This document shows positions 33,189 through 42,600 of a stretch of DNA of 64,000 nucleotides, in pieces. Both the position numbers and the translations under genes were made by a program. The notes under the pieces are model-generated. The model was not told the origin of the DNA. It did not search any database and worked only from the letters and a program-made list of their open reading frames with translations. This stretch comes from Betaproteobacteria bacterium (lineage in GTDB: Bacteria > Pseudomonadota > Gammaproteobacteria > Burkholderiales > Ga0077523), in the NCBI GenBank assembly GCA_016125475.1, contig WGLR01000036.1:1-64000 (forward strand), written 5' to 3'. How positions within the stretch are numbered: the first letter of the stretch is position 1; each line of letters starts with the position of its first letter.

Positions 33189-33590
33189 ATGATCGAAGAA
33201 TCCTCCGGCAAACCTCTCGTTCGCGTCGTGACGACCGCCCTGGCTTTCGCGGGCGCGTATTTCGCGGGCACACTGTTCGCCACGATCCTTCTGGGTTCGG
33301 GCGCACTCGCGCTGGCGTTCCCGCTGATCGTGGCGGTGGTCTGTGCGCGCTTCGTCTGGACGCGCCCCGGCGAGCTCGCCGGGGGTCGGGCCGCTTTCGC
33401 CCTCGTCGGTGCCCTGCTGCTCGGCGGCATCGGATTCTGCGGCGGCTTCTTCGGGCCCATGATCCTGGCGCCGGACGCGAACCAGGGACCGCTCCTGGGC
33501 CTGTTCATCACCGGACCGGGTGGCGCGCTGATCGGGGCGGTGGCGGGGTACGTCTACGGCAGGGCAAGGGAGCGGCGCGACGACCGCTGA
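33189..33590 (+). CDS. small membrane protein
   Basis: This 133-residue protein has four likely helices: ALAFAGAYFAGTLFATILL, ALALAFPLIVAVVCARFVW, AAFALVGALLLGGIGFCGG and LLGLFITGPGGALIGAVAG. It ends in a basic tail (YGRARERRDDR). No family is recognised. I used ATG 33189 with GCGGGAA upstream; a start at 33123 would add a Gly/Arg-rich leader. The 296 bases after it, up to 33886, contain no supported gene. Confidence 0.6.
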   Translation: MIEESSGKPLVRVVTTALAFAGAYFAGTLFATILLGSGALALAFPLIVAVVCARFVWTRPGELAGGRAAFALVGALLLGGIGFCGGFFGPMILAPDANQGPLLGLFITGPGGALIGAVAGYVYGRARERRDDR

Positions 33591-33886
33591 GGCGAGGTGT
33601 CGCAGTCCGGGGGGCGTCTCGTGTCGGGTCATGTGCGGGACCCTGCCGTTCTTCCGCGGGATCGACGGGAATACGAGGCTCGCCACGCGGGTCCGCGAGC
33701 CGCCTGGCCGATCCTCCGCCATGTCGACCGTGAGGGAACGCCGGTGACCGACGGGTTCCGCCACGGCTGCGCGAATCCGGAGGCCGTGCGATGGCGCTGC
33801 GTGTTCGCCGAGGATGGTCCCGCGGTCGTCGGGAACTGCGCCGGCCGCAGGGTACGATACCGTGACGCCCTTACCGGAAATTCGAG

Positions 33887-34747
33887 ATGACTCACGAGAT
33901 CGCACGAGACTGGGCACGCCTGGACGAGGTGGTGATGCACTACCGCCACGCGGGAAGCGGGGATCCCGTCGTCCTCCTGCACGGCTGGCCGCAGTCGTCC
34001 CACGAATGGCGTCACGTGATGCCGCTCCTCGCTCCGCATCATCGGGTCATCGCGCCCGACCTCCGCGGACTCGGGGACACGTCCCGGCCCCTGGAGGGCT
34101 ACGACAGCCGCACGATCGCCGGCGATGTGGCGGATCTGCTCGCGACGCACCTGAGCGTCGACCGCTTCCATCTCGTCGGCCACGACTGGGGCGGACCCGT
34201 CGCGTTCGCCCTCGCCTGTCTGAGGCCCGAATCGGTGAGGACACTCACGATCGTCGACGTGACGATTCCCGGCATCGGTCCCGACATCTCGCAGGGCGGG
34301 CGGCGCTGGCACCACGCGTTCCACATGACCCCCGATCTGCCCGAACGGCTCGTGGCGGGGCGCGAGCGCGACTATCTGGCCTGGTTCTACAGGGCCTTCT
34401 CCTGGCAGCCGGGCGCAATCACGGACGCGGACGTCGACGAGTACGTGCGCACCTACTCCCAGCCCGGCGCCATGCGGGCCGGTTTCGCCTACTACCGGAA
34501 CATCCCCCGCAACGCCGCCGACAATCGCGTGCTGCTCGATTCCGGATTCCGTCTGCGGATGCCGGTGCTCGCGGTCGGCGGGGCAAGAACCGAAGCGCGC
34601 GGTCGTGCGGGGGAGCCCGAACTGTCGCTCAGGGAGATCGCGGCCGACGTGCGTGGTTTCGTCGTGCCGGACAGCGGGCACTTCGTGCCCGAGGAGCAGC
34701 CGCGGATGCTCGCGGACGCGCTCGTGCAGTTCTTCGCGGGCCGCTGA
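33887..34747 (+). CDS. alpha/beta hydrolase, epoxide hydrolase/dehalogenase type
   Basis: This 286-residue alpha/beta hydrolase has the oxyanion motif HGWPQSSHEWRHVMP (about 30-44), nucleophile elbow VGHDWGGPVAFALA (about 101-114, Asp nucleophile) and final His in VPDSGHFVPEEQPRMLADAL (about 260-279). The Asp nucleophile and HGWP motif point to epoxide hydrolase or haloalkane dehalogenase chemistry, and the absence of a second halide-binding Trp context favours epoxide hydrolase. It is convergent with the beta-hydroxylase gene, with only 11 bases between them. Confidence 0.84.
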   Translation: MTHEIARDWARLDEVVMHYRHAGSGDPVVLLHGWPQSSHEWRHVMPLLAPHHRVIAPDLRGLGDTSRPLEGYDSRTIAGDVADLLATHLSVDRFHLVGHDWGGPVAFALACLRPESVRTLTIVDVTIPGIGPDISQGGRRWHHAFHMTPDLPERLVAGRERDYLAWFYRAFSWQPGAITDADVDEYVRTYSQPGAMRAGFAYYRNIPRNAADNRVLLDSGFRLRMPVLAVGGARTEARGRAGEPELSLREIAADVRGFVVPDSGHFVPEEQPRMLADALVQFFAGR

Positions 34748-34758
34748 CGGTCGGTGCG

Positions 34759-35466
34759 TCAGTGCATGTCGCGCGCCGCGCGATCGACTTTCCGTTCCAC
34801 GTCGCGGGCGTGTTCGGACTGGCTGGTCCGCCAGATGACCATCCTGTTGACCAGATGAGGCAGAAGGGGCAGGGGGCGCAGGACGTCGACCGCAAGGACG
34901 GCCCGCAGTTCGTCCGCCTTGTTGTAGACCTCGTGTTCCCAGCTGTCGTCGAACAGAAAGCCCTCGCCTTCGGTCCACGTGTGCACATGATCCCGTACGC
35001 GGATGCTCGGGCGGTTTCTGGTGGGCACGATCAGGGCGAGGTGATAGCGCAGGACCCCGCGGTAGGGGCCGCAGTGTGCGGGGATCGACTTGCCCGGCTC
35101 CAGGATCGAGAAGAACGCGTTGACCAGATGCGGGACGCGGGCGAGCATCGCGGCCGTCGTCGGGCAGCGGGCGGCGTTCAGTGCGTTCGGCGTACCGATC
35201 GAATAGAGCACGAACGTACGCCAGGCGCTCTGTGTGTCCACGCTCGACGAGATGTAGGCCTGGTTGCTGTCGATCTCGTGGTATTTCGGGATCTGGTCCC
35301 GTCGGTCCAGCACCCCCAGGAGTTCGGTGCGGACGTCCACGTAACGTCGTTGCAGCTCGGACAGGGCGGGGCATGTCGCATCGACGTCGAAACTGACGGG
35401 GCGCGCCGCTCCGCCCGTGTGGCGGTCGAGGTAGCGGTTGACGACACGTAACCATTCACCACGCAT
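34759..35466 (-). CDS. aspartyl/asparaginyl beta-hydroxylase-like dioxygenase
   Basis: This 235-residue Fe(II)/2-oxoglutarate-dependent oxygenase belongs to the aspartyl/asparaginyl beta-hydroxylase family. IPAHCGPYRGVLRYHLALIV (about 127-146) supplies the first iron His and the conserved Arg. FLFDDSWEHEVYNKADELRA (about 170-189) supplies the second His and the 2-oxoglutarate Arg region. Relatives hydroxylate Asp or Asn on proteins, on lipid A acyl chains or on carrier-bound amino acids in NRPS pathways. ATG 35466 has GGAGGCG upstream. It lies 1.4 kb before the NRPS-PKS cluster on the other strand, so a tailoring role is possible but unproven. Confidence 0.8.
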   Translation of the reverse strand: MRGEWLRVVNRYLDRHTGGAARPVSFDVDATCPALSELQRRYVDVRTELLGVLDRRDQIPKYHEIDSNQAYISSSVDTQSAWRTFVLYSIGTPNALNAARCPTTAAMLARVPHLVNAFFSILEPGKSIPAHCGPYRGVLRYHLALIVPTRNRPSIRVRDHVHTWTEGEGFLFDDSWEHEVYNKADELRAVLAVDVLRPLPLLPHLVNRMVIWRTSQSEHARDVERKVDRAARDMH

Positions 35467-36058
35467 GGCACGCCTCCTTCGGCGGATGCCGTGCGATGCG
35501 CCCGACAGGGCTTCTGCTTCGTGCAGGAATCCGGGCACGGAGGTTTTCGTGGGCGTGCGCCACGCGGAGCGTGAGCGGCCGGGCGAATTCCTCGGTGTCG
35601 GTGCACTTGACAATGCGTCGCGCTGGTTTTTCTTATGGCTGAAAAATCGGTCGAATGTCGTGAACCAATGCGGGTCGCGACGGCTCGTACCGTGAGCCGT
35701 GATGCCGCTCCGGATGCAAGCAAGTTTCGCACGCGAAATGAACGGAGGTGTCCGGCTTCCGCGAGCGATACCGGGGGCCCGACGCCGGACCGAAGAATCT
35801 GCGGCTTTTTCTAGGTTTCCGTCTTGCTATCGAGTCCAAACGCGCATAGGATTGGCTCGCAAAACTAACATTTCGGTGCATTTGCCCTGCGCCGGGTCGG
35901 AAGTCGCAGCAAGGCTCGTCCAGGGTGGTGTGGAAATGTTCAGGAAGAGTACATAACGATAATTGACCCGTTTTTCGGAAGGTCGGGGGCTACGGCGGGC
36001 GGCTCGGGTGCTTGTTTTTCATGGGCATTTTTTTCCACTCTCCTCAGGGGACCTTGCA
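35467..36058. other. intergenic region before the PEP-CTERM gene
   Basis: About 590 bases, AT-richer than the neighbourhood near 35800-36040, without a supported gene on either strand. It must contain promoters for the beta-hydroxylase (leftwards) and PEP-CTERM (rightwards) genes. A TTGACC at about 35963 could be a -35, but no matching -10 at 17 bases is clear. Confidence 0.5.
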
Positions 36059-36583
36059 ATGAACAACCTGAAATTGAAGCCACTGGCCGTAGCGGTTTCG
36101 CTGCTGGCCGGTTCGGTTCTCGCAGCAAATGCGTCGGCCGCGGTCAATGTGATCGATGCCAATCCCTATGTTTTCGTGTCGCCGCTCGAGGCGGCGGGTG
36201 CCGCGATCGAGGACGCCTTCACGTTCTCCGTCGGTGCGCAGCCGATGAGCTTCACCGTGTCGGTCACGTCGCTGAACAACTCCATCGGGGCCACGTCGAT
36301 CCTCGGCATCAGCGATGGCATGATCGACCTGGTCAAGTCCGATGGTGGTGGCGGCTTCACGGTCGTCGCGCCTGCGGCGTCCTGGGGCTCGGACATGGCC
36401 TTCAACAACCTGACGACGGGCGACTACGGTTTCCGCGTCACGGGTACCGCCAGCGGTGCCGCCGGTGGTCTCTACTCGTTTGCGTCCCAGGCCGCGCTCG
36501 TGCCGGAACCCGGTACATGGGCCATGCTCGCAACGGGTGGCGTGCTGCTCGGCTTCGGTCTTCGCCGCAAGGGCAAGGCCTGA
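36059..36583 (+). CDS. PEP-CTERM exported protein
   Basis: This 174-residue protein has an N-terminal signal peptide (LKPLAVAVSLLAGSVLAANA, cleavage near residue 27) and a C-terminal PEP-CTERM sorting tail: VPEPGTWAMLATGGVLLGFG followed by a basic RRKGKA. The tail is the recognition signal for an exosortase, which cuts near the PEP motif and releases the protein to the cell surface. The body is rich in Ala, Gly, Ser and Thr, typical for surface proteins of this class. The exosortase is not in the window. It has its own terminator and is transcribed separately from the cluster. Confidence 0.9.
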   Translation: MNNLKLKPLAVAVSLLAGSVLAANASAAVNVIDANPYVFVSPLEAAGAAIEDAFTFSVGAQPMSFTVSVTSLNNSIGATSILGISDGMIDLVKSDGGGGFTVVAPAASWGSDMAFNNLTTGDYGFRVTGTASGAAGGLYSFASQAALVPEPGTWAMLATGGVLLGFGLRRKGKA

Positions 36584-36618
36584 CCTGCAAGCGTCGCGAC
36601 TCGCGTATTTGTCGTAGG

Positions 36619-36649
36619 GATGGCCCGCGCAAGCGGGCCATCTTCTTTT
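36619..36649 (+). terminator. Rho-independent terminator
   Basis: GATGGCCCGC (36619-36628), loop GCAA, and GCGGGCCATC (36633-36642) form a perfect 10-base stem, followed by TTCTTTT. It lies 35 bases after the PEP-CTERM stop codon and isolates it from the biosynthetic cluster downstream. Confidence 0.92.
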
Positions 36650-36891
36650 CCGAGGTGCGATTTCGACTGCCGTAACGGCGTGTCGTGCGTCGGCTTCCGC
36701 TGCGTCTCTCCTGCGAACGGGGGTACGATTCAGCGTTCGCGGAAGCGGCCCCCACGGGGCCGTCCGTGGACCCTCTCCCTCTGGTACGGGTCGTGCGTCG
36801 CCGGACCGGAGCACGCCGTCCTGAAGGCCCGGACGACAGGGGTGCTCCTGGGGACGCGACCCCTCGAACGGATCGAACACGGACGGACAGC

Positions 36892-37641
36892 TTGGATACC
36901 CCCTGGATTCTCAGACACTCGAGGCCGCCACGGGTCTCGCAGCGCCTGTTCTGCTTTCCCCATGCCGGGGGCGGATCGGCGATGTTCCTGCAGTGGGCGG
37001 GCAGGCTCGGCGCGGAAACCGAAGTGGTGCCGGTCCAGCTGCCCGGGCGCGAGACGCGCATGCGCGAGGAACCCTACGCCAGTCTCGACGAGCTCGTAGG
37101 GCCGTGCCTCGGAGCGCTGGCTCCCTTTCTCGATCTTCCGTTCTGCGTCTACGGTCACAGCATGGGGTCGCTGATCGCCTACGAATTCACGCGCGAACTC
37201 GTGCGCCGGGGGCTGCCGCAGCCGCGACGACTGCTCGCCTCCGGCCGCAAGGCCCCTCACGTGACCGATGACTTCCCGAAGCTCAGCTATCTGTCCGACC
37301 CGGAACTCCTCGCGGGGCTGGAGGAGAGGTACGGTGCGCACTTTCCGGATTCGATGCGTGAACTCGTCGAACTGATGCTCCCGACCATCCGTGCCGACGT
37401 GCGGCTCGTGGACACCTACGCACACCGACCCGAGCCCGCTCTCGCCGTGCCCGTCTCGGTATTCTCGGGGCGGGACGACGCGAGTGTTCCGGAGGACTCG
37501 GCCCGCCGCTGGAGCGAACTTACGCGAGGTCCCTTCGACATCCAGTTCTTCGACGGCGGGCATTTCTTCACGACGACCGCACAGGACCGGTTCCTCGAGG
37601 CGCTGCGTGGCGCGCTGGCGGAGGCCGGCGGTGCATCGTGA
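36892..37641 (+). CDS. type II thioesterase of the NRPS-PKS cluster
   Basis: This 249-residue alpha/beta-fold editing thioesterase opens with LFCFPHAGGGSAMFLQWAG, the standard N-terminal motif of TEII. The nucleophile elbow is YGHSMGSLIAYE (Ser about residue 90), the acid is in FSGRDDASV, and the catalytic His is in DGGHFFTTT (about 224). TEII enzymes clear wrongly loaded acyl groups from carrier proteins. The start is a TTG at 36892, the only in-frame start near the family N-terminus; a longer frame reaches 36685 without family match. It overlaps the next gene by 11 bases and opens a coupled three-gene set. Confidence 0.87.
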   Translation: MDTPWILRHSRPPRVSQRLFCFPHAGGGSAMFLQWAGRLGAETEVVPVQLPGRETRMREEPYASLDELVGPCLGALAPFLDLPFCVYGHSMGSLIAYEFTRELVRRGLPQPRRLLASGRKAPHVTDDFPKLSYLSDPELLAGLEERYGAHFPDSMRELVELMLPTIRADVRLVDTYAHRPEPALAVPVSVFSGRDDASVPEDSARRWSELTRGPFDIQFFDGGHFFTTTAQDRFLEALRGALAEAGGAS

Positions 37642-38398
37642 CGGCTTGCCGCTCACGCTGTGGGTGATCGATCTGAACGTGGATCCCGCCCGCCTGGCAT
37701 CGTTCGAGCGTGACCTCGACGACGACGAAAGGCACCGGGCTGCGCGATTCGCGTTCGAACGGCACCGCAGACGGTTCATTGTGCGCCGGTCAGCGCGGCG
37801 CAGGATCCTCGCCGCGCTGACCGGCGCCAGTCCCCGGGACGTTGCCTGCCTCGAGGGGCCGACCGGAAAGCCCCGACTCGCGGGCGGCGGCCCCGGGTTC
37901 AGCTGCTCGCATTCGGGTGACGTCGCCGTACTGCTGGCGGCCCGCGACGAACGCGTCGGCGTGGACGTCGAGACGCTCGACGATTCCCGCGTCGACGTGG
38001 CGGCGCTCTCGGGTTTCGTGGATCCCCTGGCCATCGCCGAAGTGGCCGCGCTGCCGGCAGGCGGTACGCGCGTGACCGCCTTCTTTCGCTGGTGGACCCG
38101 GGTCGAGGCACTCGGCAAGGCGACGGGCACAGGCATCACGCAGTGGCCCGACGCGGTACTGCCTGCGTCGCTGGGCGTCGAGGCTGAGCTCGAGTGGCCG
38201 CCGCTTGGCGGGGCGGGTCCCCGCTGGCGCCTGCGCACGTTCCGGCTCGCTTCCTCGCATCTCGTCACCGTGGTCACTGCCGCCGATGCGGGCGATCGTG
38301 CGGACGCCCCCGTGGTGATTCACGTGCCGGACGACCTCGGCACGATCCCGCTTCCGGGTGGTTCGGCGCCCGGGGCGGTCGAGGCGAGCGCGGCGTGA
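37631..38398 (+). CDS. Sfp-type 4'-phosphopantetheinyl transferase
   Basis: This 255-residue enzyme attaches the phosphopantetheine arm to carrier domains. Its magnesium-binding motif is VGVDVETLD (about 109-117), and the second signature is FFRWWTRVEALGKATG (about 150-165), in which the usual Lys before Glu is replaced by Val. FSCSHSGDVAVLLAA precedes the first motif, as in Sfp-like enzymes. It presumably activates the carrier domains encoded downstream. The GTG start lies inside the thioesterase gene, and its stop overlaps the next GTG (GTGA). Confidence 0.87.
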   Translation: MHRDGLPLTLWVIDLNVDPARLASFERDLDDDERHRAARFAFERHRRRFIVRRSARRRILAALTGASPRDVACLEGPTGKPRLAGGGPGFSCSHSGDVAVLLAARDERVGVDVETLDDSRVDVAALSGFVDPLAIAEVAALPAGGTRVTAFFRWWTRVEALGKATGTGITQWPDAVLPASLGVEAELEWPPLGGAGPRWRLRTFRLASSHLVTVVTAADAGDRADAPVVIHVPDDLGTIPLPGGSAPGAVEASAA

Positions 38399-39426
38399 AC
38401 GTTTCCGGGTTCCTCAGGAAGGCGGCGAGTCCCGTCCGCTACGCGATCGGTGCCTACGGTCGCGAATGGGCGCGAGCCGTCGCGGCTGCCGGCGGGGGCG
38501 GCGTGGTGCTCTGCTACCACCGCATTCTTGCCGAGGCGGATTGCGAGGGGCGCCGCGTTCCGCCCGAGGAAGGTCTCCCGGCGTCCGTGTTCGAGGCACA
38601 GCTGCGTTTCCTGCTCAGGCACTTCGAGCCGGTGGAGGCCGCGAGGATCCGCGAGCCCGCCGGGGCATCGCGACGTCCGCGGTTCGCGGTGACCTTCGAC
38701 GACGGTTACGCCGACAACCGGCTCGTTGCCGCGCCGATCCTCGCGAGACTGGGGGTGCCCGCGACGTTCTTCGTCGTGAGCGGGTACGTGGGCACGCAGC
38801 GTCAGTTCTGGTGGGATCGCGCGATGCACCTCGTCATGAACGCGCGCGTCGACCACATCGAGATCGAACGCGTGCTCGGCACGACGGGTACGGCGCCCGA
38901 CCGTCTGTCCCTGCGTACGCCCGCCGAACGGGAAGCCGCGGCGAGCCGTCTGTGCCGGGACATCCGCCACGGTCCGCCCGGCGAGATCGCCGGTGTGCTG
39001 ATCCGCCTCGAGCAGGCCTGCGGGGTCGTGACCGACCACACGTCACCGATCCCCCTCATGACGTGGGAACATTTGCGCGAACTCGTCGCGCAGGGGTTCG
39101 AGATCGGTGCGCACACCGTGGAGCACCACAGCCTGTCCCGCCTTGCCGATGACGAGGTCCTGCGCGAAGTCTCGGCCTGCAAGGCGGATCTCGAAGGGAA
39201 GCTGGGCAGAGCGATACGGTCGTTCGCCTATCCCTACGGTTCCGAGGAGGATTTCGACGATCGCGCGGTCGAGGCCGTGCGCCGTGCCGGTTACGCGGCC
39301 GGCTTCTCGTTCGTCAAGGGTTTCGCGTCGCCACGTTCCGACGCGGCACGCATTCCGCGGATCTGCCTCCATCGCGCCTGGCCGGCCGCAAATGCCTACG
39401 CGGTTCACGGAGCGCTTGCCGGCTGA
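38395..39426 (+). CDS. polysaccharide deacetylase-family protein
   Basis: This 343-residue CE4-fold enzyme has motif 1 FAVTFDDGYADNRL (about 97-110, Asp catalytic base and metal Asp) and HTVEHHSLSRLADDE (about 239-253, metal His pair), followed by FAYPYGSEEDFDDRAV. It removes N- or O-acetyl groups from sugars or related substrates. It is translationally coupled to the phosphopantetheinyl transferase by a GTGA overlap. Its place in the cluster suggests a tailoring or deacylating step on the peptide-polyketide, or a role in an exported polysaccharide. Neither can be settled from sequence. Confidence 0.82.
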   Translation: MNVSGFLRKAASPVRYAIGAYGREWARAVAAAGGGGVVLCYHRILAEADCEGRRVPPEEGLPASVFEAQLRFLLRHFEPVEAARIREPAGASRRPRFAVTFDDGYADNRLVAAPILARLGVPATFFVVSGYVGTQRQFWWDRAMHLVMNARVDHIEIERVLGTTGTAPDRLSLRTPAEREAAASRLCRDIRHGPPGEIAGVLIRLEQACGVVTDHTSPIPLMTWEHLRELVAQGFEIGAHTVEHHSLSRLADDEVLREVSACKADLEGKLGRAIRSFAYPYGSEEDFDDRAVEAVRRAGYAAGFSFVKGFASPRSDAARIPRICLHRAWPAANAYAVHGALAG

Positions 39427-39663
39427 CTCCGCAGAAACGTTGGGCGCGAACCTTGCATCACCCCCCTTCGTGGCGGAAGGACTCCACGGCGAACGCGCGC
39501 CGTGCCGTGGTCATGCTCAGGCGGCCCGTGCGCGCGTGACGGCGCGCACGGGCCGGCCGGTATCGCGGTCGTTTTCAGTGTCATCCTGCGAACGCTACGC
39601 ACGCGTTCGTGAACAGTGGCGGCGATGCCGACCCCGCCGCCAATCTGGTTTAATCGAAGGGCC

Positions 39664-42600
39664 ATGACAAGCAAAACGGACATCGAACTGCTCGAACGCG
39701 CACTCCTTTCCGCAGAACCCGTCGCGGACTGCCGGGTCATCGCGCACTCGCCTTCCAATGGCGCAACCGGGTGGCTCGCCTATCTCGTCCTGCTGCGCCC
39801 CTGGACGGACGAGGAGGCCCGCGCGCACCTGCGGCACCTCGGACAGGACGATGCCCGAATCGGACACTTCGTGCCGGTGTCGGCGATCCCGCTCGGGGAC
39901 GATGGCGCGTGCGACACGGCAGGACTCGACGATGCGCGGGTGGTCGACGAGGCCGTTCTGTCCCGGATCGAGGCGCGCGCGCTCGGCCTGCCGGGCGTGG
40001 AACTCGCGGCGGCCGTTCGTGCGAATGCCGACGACGCTCCGCTTCCGGTTCACGTGTCCGACATGCTGCCGGACTGGGGTGTGCAGCACGCCCCGGACGA
40101 GGGCGGCGACACGGCGCGGCCCGTCGACGAACAGGCACGGACCCGTTCCACGACGCCGGCCGAGAGTCACGGCGGCGAGCTCGACTTCGGTGACGTACCG
40201 GTCGAGGTGCTGGACAGGATGCTGGATCGCGCAGCCGACGTCACGCCGGCCGCGCGACTCGTGTTCGTGAACGGAGCCGGCAGGCGGCGCGAGAGCACCT
40301 ATGCCGGGATTCGTGACCGGGCCCGGCGGATATGCGCGGGGCTGCGCGCCGACGGTCTGCAGCCGGGTGCGCGTGTCCTGCTGCAGTTGCGCGAGGAGTT
40401 CGATTTCGTCTGCGCGTTCTGGGCGTGCCAGCTCGGCGGATTCATCCCGGTGCCGGTCTCGATCGCGCCGAGCTACACCGAGGAGAACGCCGCGCTCACG
40501 CGCCTGCGCAGTGCGTGGACGCTCCTCGAGCGGCCGCCAATCCTCACGACTGACGGCATGCAGGCCGAGATGCGGCGCGGATGCGAGATTCTCGGTATCG
40601 AGGACGCGCGCGTGCTCACGGTCGAAGCGCTCGGGGCGCACGGAGACGGCGCGGGGGAAGCCGCGCACGAGGCCGCGCTCGACGACGTCGCGCTGATCCT
40701 GCTCACGTCGGGCAGCACCGGTGGTCCCAAGGGCGTGATGCTCACGCACCGGAACATCCTCTCGCTTTCGGCAGGCCTGCGCCAGGCGAACGGATTCAGG
40801 TCGGACGAGACGACGCTCAACTGGGTCCCGCTCGATCACGTCGGCGGCATCGTCATGTTTCACCTGCACGACACGTTCGACCATCGCCCGCAGGTGCTCG
40901 TGTCCGCCGAGTACATCCTCGCGGATCCGTTGCGGTGGCTGGACCTCGCGGACGAGTTCCGTGCGATCGCGACGTGGGCCCCGAACTTCGCCTACGCGCT
41001 CGTGAACGACCACGCGGACGAGATCGCCGCACGGAACTGGGATCTCTCGAAGCTGCGCTACATGCTGAACGGCGGCGAGGCCGTCGTCGCGCGCACGGCA
41101 CGTACCTTCCTCCGGCTGCTCGCGCCGCACGGGCTGCCGTCGACGGCGATTCGTCCAGCCTGGGGCATGTCGGAGACGTCCTCGGGTGTCGCGATCTCGC
41201 ACCGATTCCATCCGGACTCCGCGCGGGACGACGACGCCTTCGTGAGCGTCGGGGCACCGCTGCCCGGTGTCGCGTTCCGGATCGTCGACGCCGACGACAG
41301 GGTCGTTTCTGAAGGCGAGGCGGGACGGCTCCAGGTGGGTGGCGCGACGATCACGCGCGGCTATTTCGGCAACCCCGAAGCCACGGCCGAGGCGATCACG
41401 GCCGACGGCTGGCTCGACACGGGGGACCTCGGTTTCCTCGACGATGGCCAGCTCACGATCACCGGTCGTGCCAAGAACGTCATCATCATCAACGGCGTCA
41501 ACTACAACAGCCACGAGATCGAGACCGCCGTCGACGAGACGCCGGGCACGCTGACGAGCTTCTCCGCGGTCTGTGGCGTGCGCCCGCCGGGCGAGAACAC
41601 CGAGACGCTCGCCGTGTTCTTCTGTCCCGAGCGTCACGATCACGATTCGCTGCGCGACACGCTGCGCGCGGTGCGCGAGAGTGTCCTGCGCAGCGCGAAC
41701 ATCGCACCCGCCTATCTCGTCGCGCTCGATCCCGCACGCATCCCGAAGACCTCGATCGGCAAGATCCAGCGCGCCCAGCTCCAGGCCGAATTCGCGGCGG
41801 GGCGCTTCCAGCGCGAGATCCGCCTCGCCGAAGTGCTGCTCGGGGGCGCGAACGTGCTGCCGCGCTGCATGTTCCGGCCCGTCTGGCGGCGCTGCGCGCT
41901 GCCCCCGGTCGCCTGGTCGCGGCCGGCCGGTGCCACGTTTGCCGTCGCCGGTGACGCCGCGCTGCTGGCCGCCGTGACGCGGATGGCGCGGGACGAAGGC
42001 ACCGACTGCCTCGACTGGGAGGCCGTCTCGCCTGTCTCGCGCGACGCGGCGCTCGAGCGCCTGCGCGAGATCGTTTCCCGCAGCGGGAGCGTGGGCCGCG
42101 TGCTCTGGCTCGTCGCCGGCGCGGGGAGCGACGCCGGCGTGGGCGATCGCGCGCGTGCGGCCTGTTCGGACATGCTGGCCCTCTACCAGGCGATCTGCGC
42201 GATCAATCCCTCGCGGCGGCCGATGCAGTGGCTCGTCGCGACCCGATACTCGGAACCGGTTCGGGATGCCGACGACATCGATGCCGGTCACGCCGCGCTC
42301 GGGGCGCTCGTGCGTACCGTCTGTCAGGAAAGTCCGTGGCTCGACTGCCGGCTCGTCGACCTCGGCGATGCCGACGCGACGCAGGCTGCACGCGTCCTCG
42401 GCGCCGAATCCGCCGCGCATCCGCGTGACACGGAGGTCGCCTATCGTGGGGGCGATCGCTTCGTGTCCGGGCTCGCACCGGTACCCATGGACCCCGCAAC
42501 GCTCACCACCGATGTGCCGCGCCGCAACGGCACGTACCTGATCACCGGCGCATCCGGCGGGGTCGGGGCCGTGCTCGCCGAACATCTGGCGACGGCATTC

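Noticed and set aside
33597-33890. 97-codon frame before the alpha/beta hydrolase
   Set aside because: Composition is Arg-rich, there is no family match and no ribosome site. I leave it unannotated.
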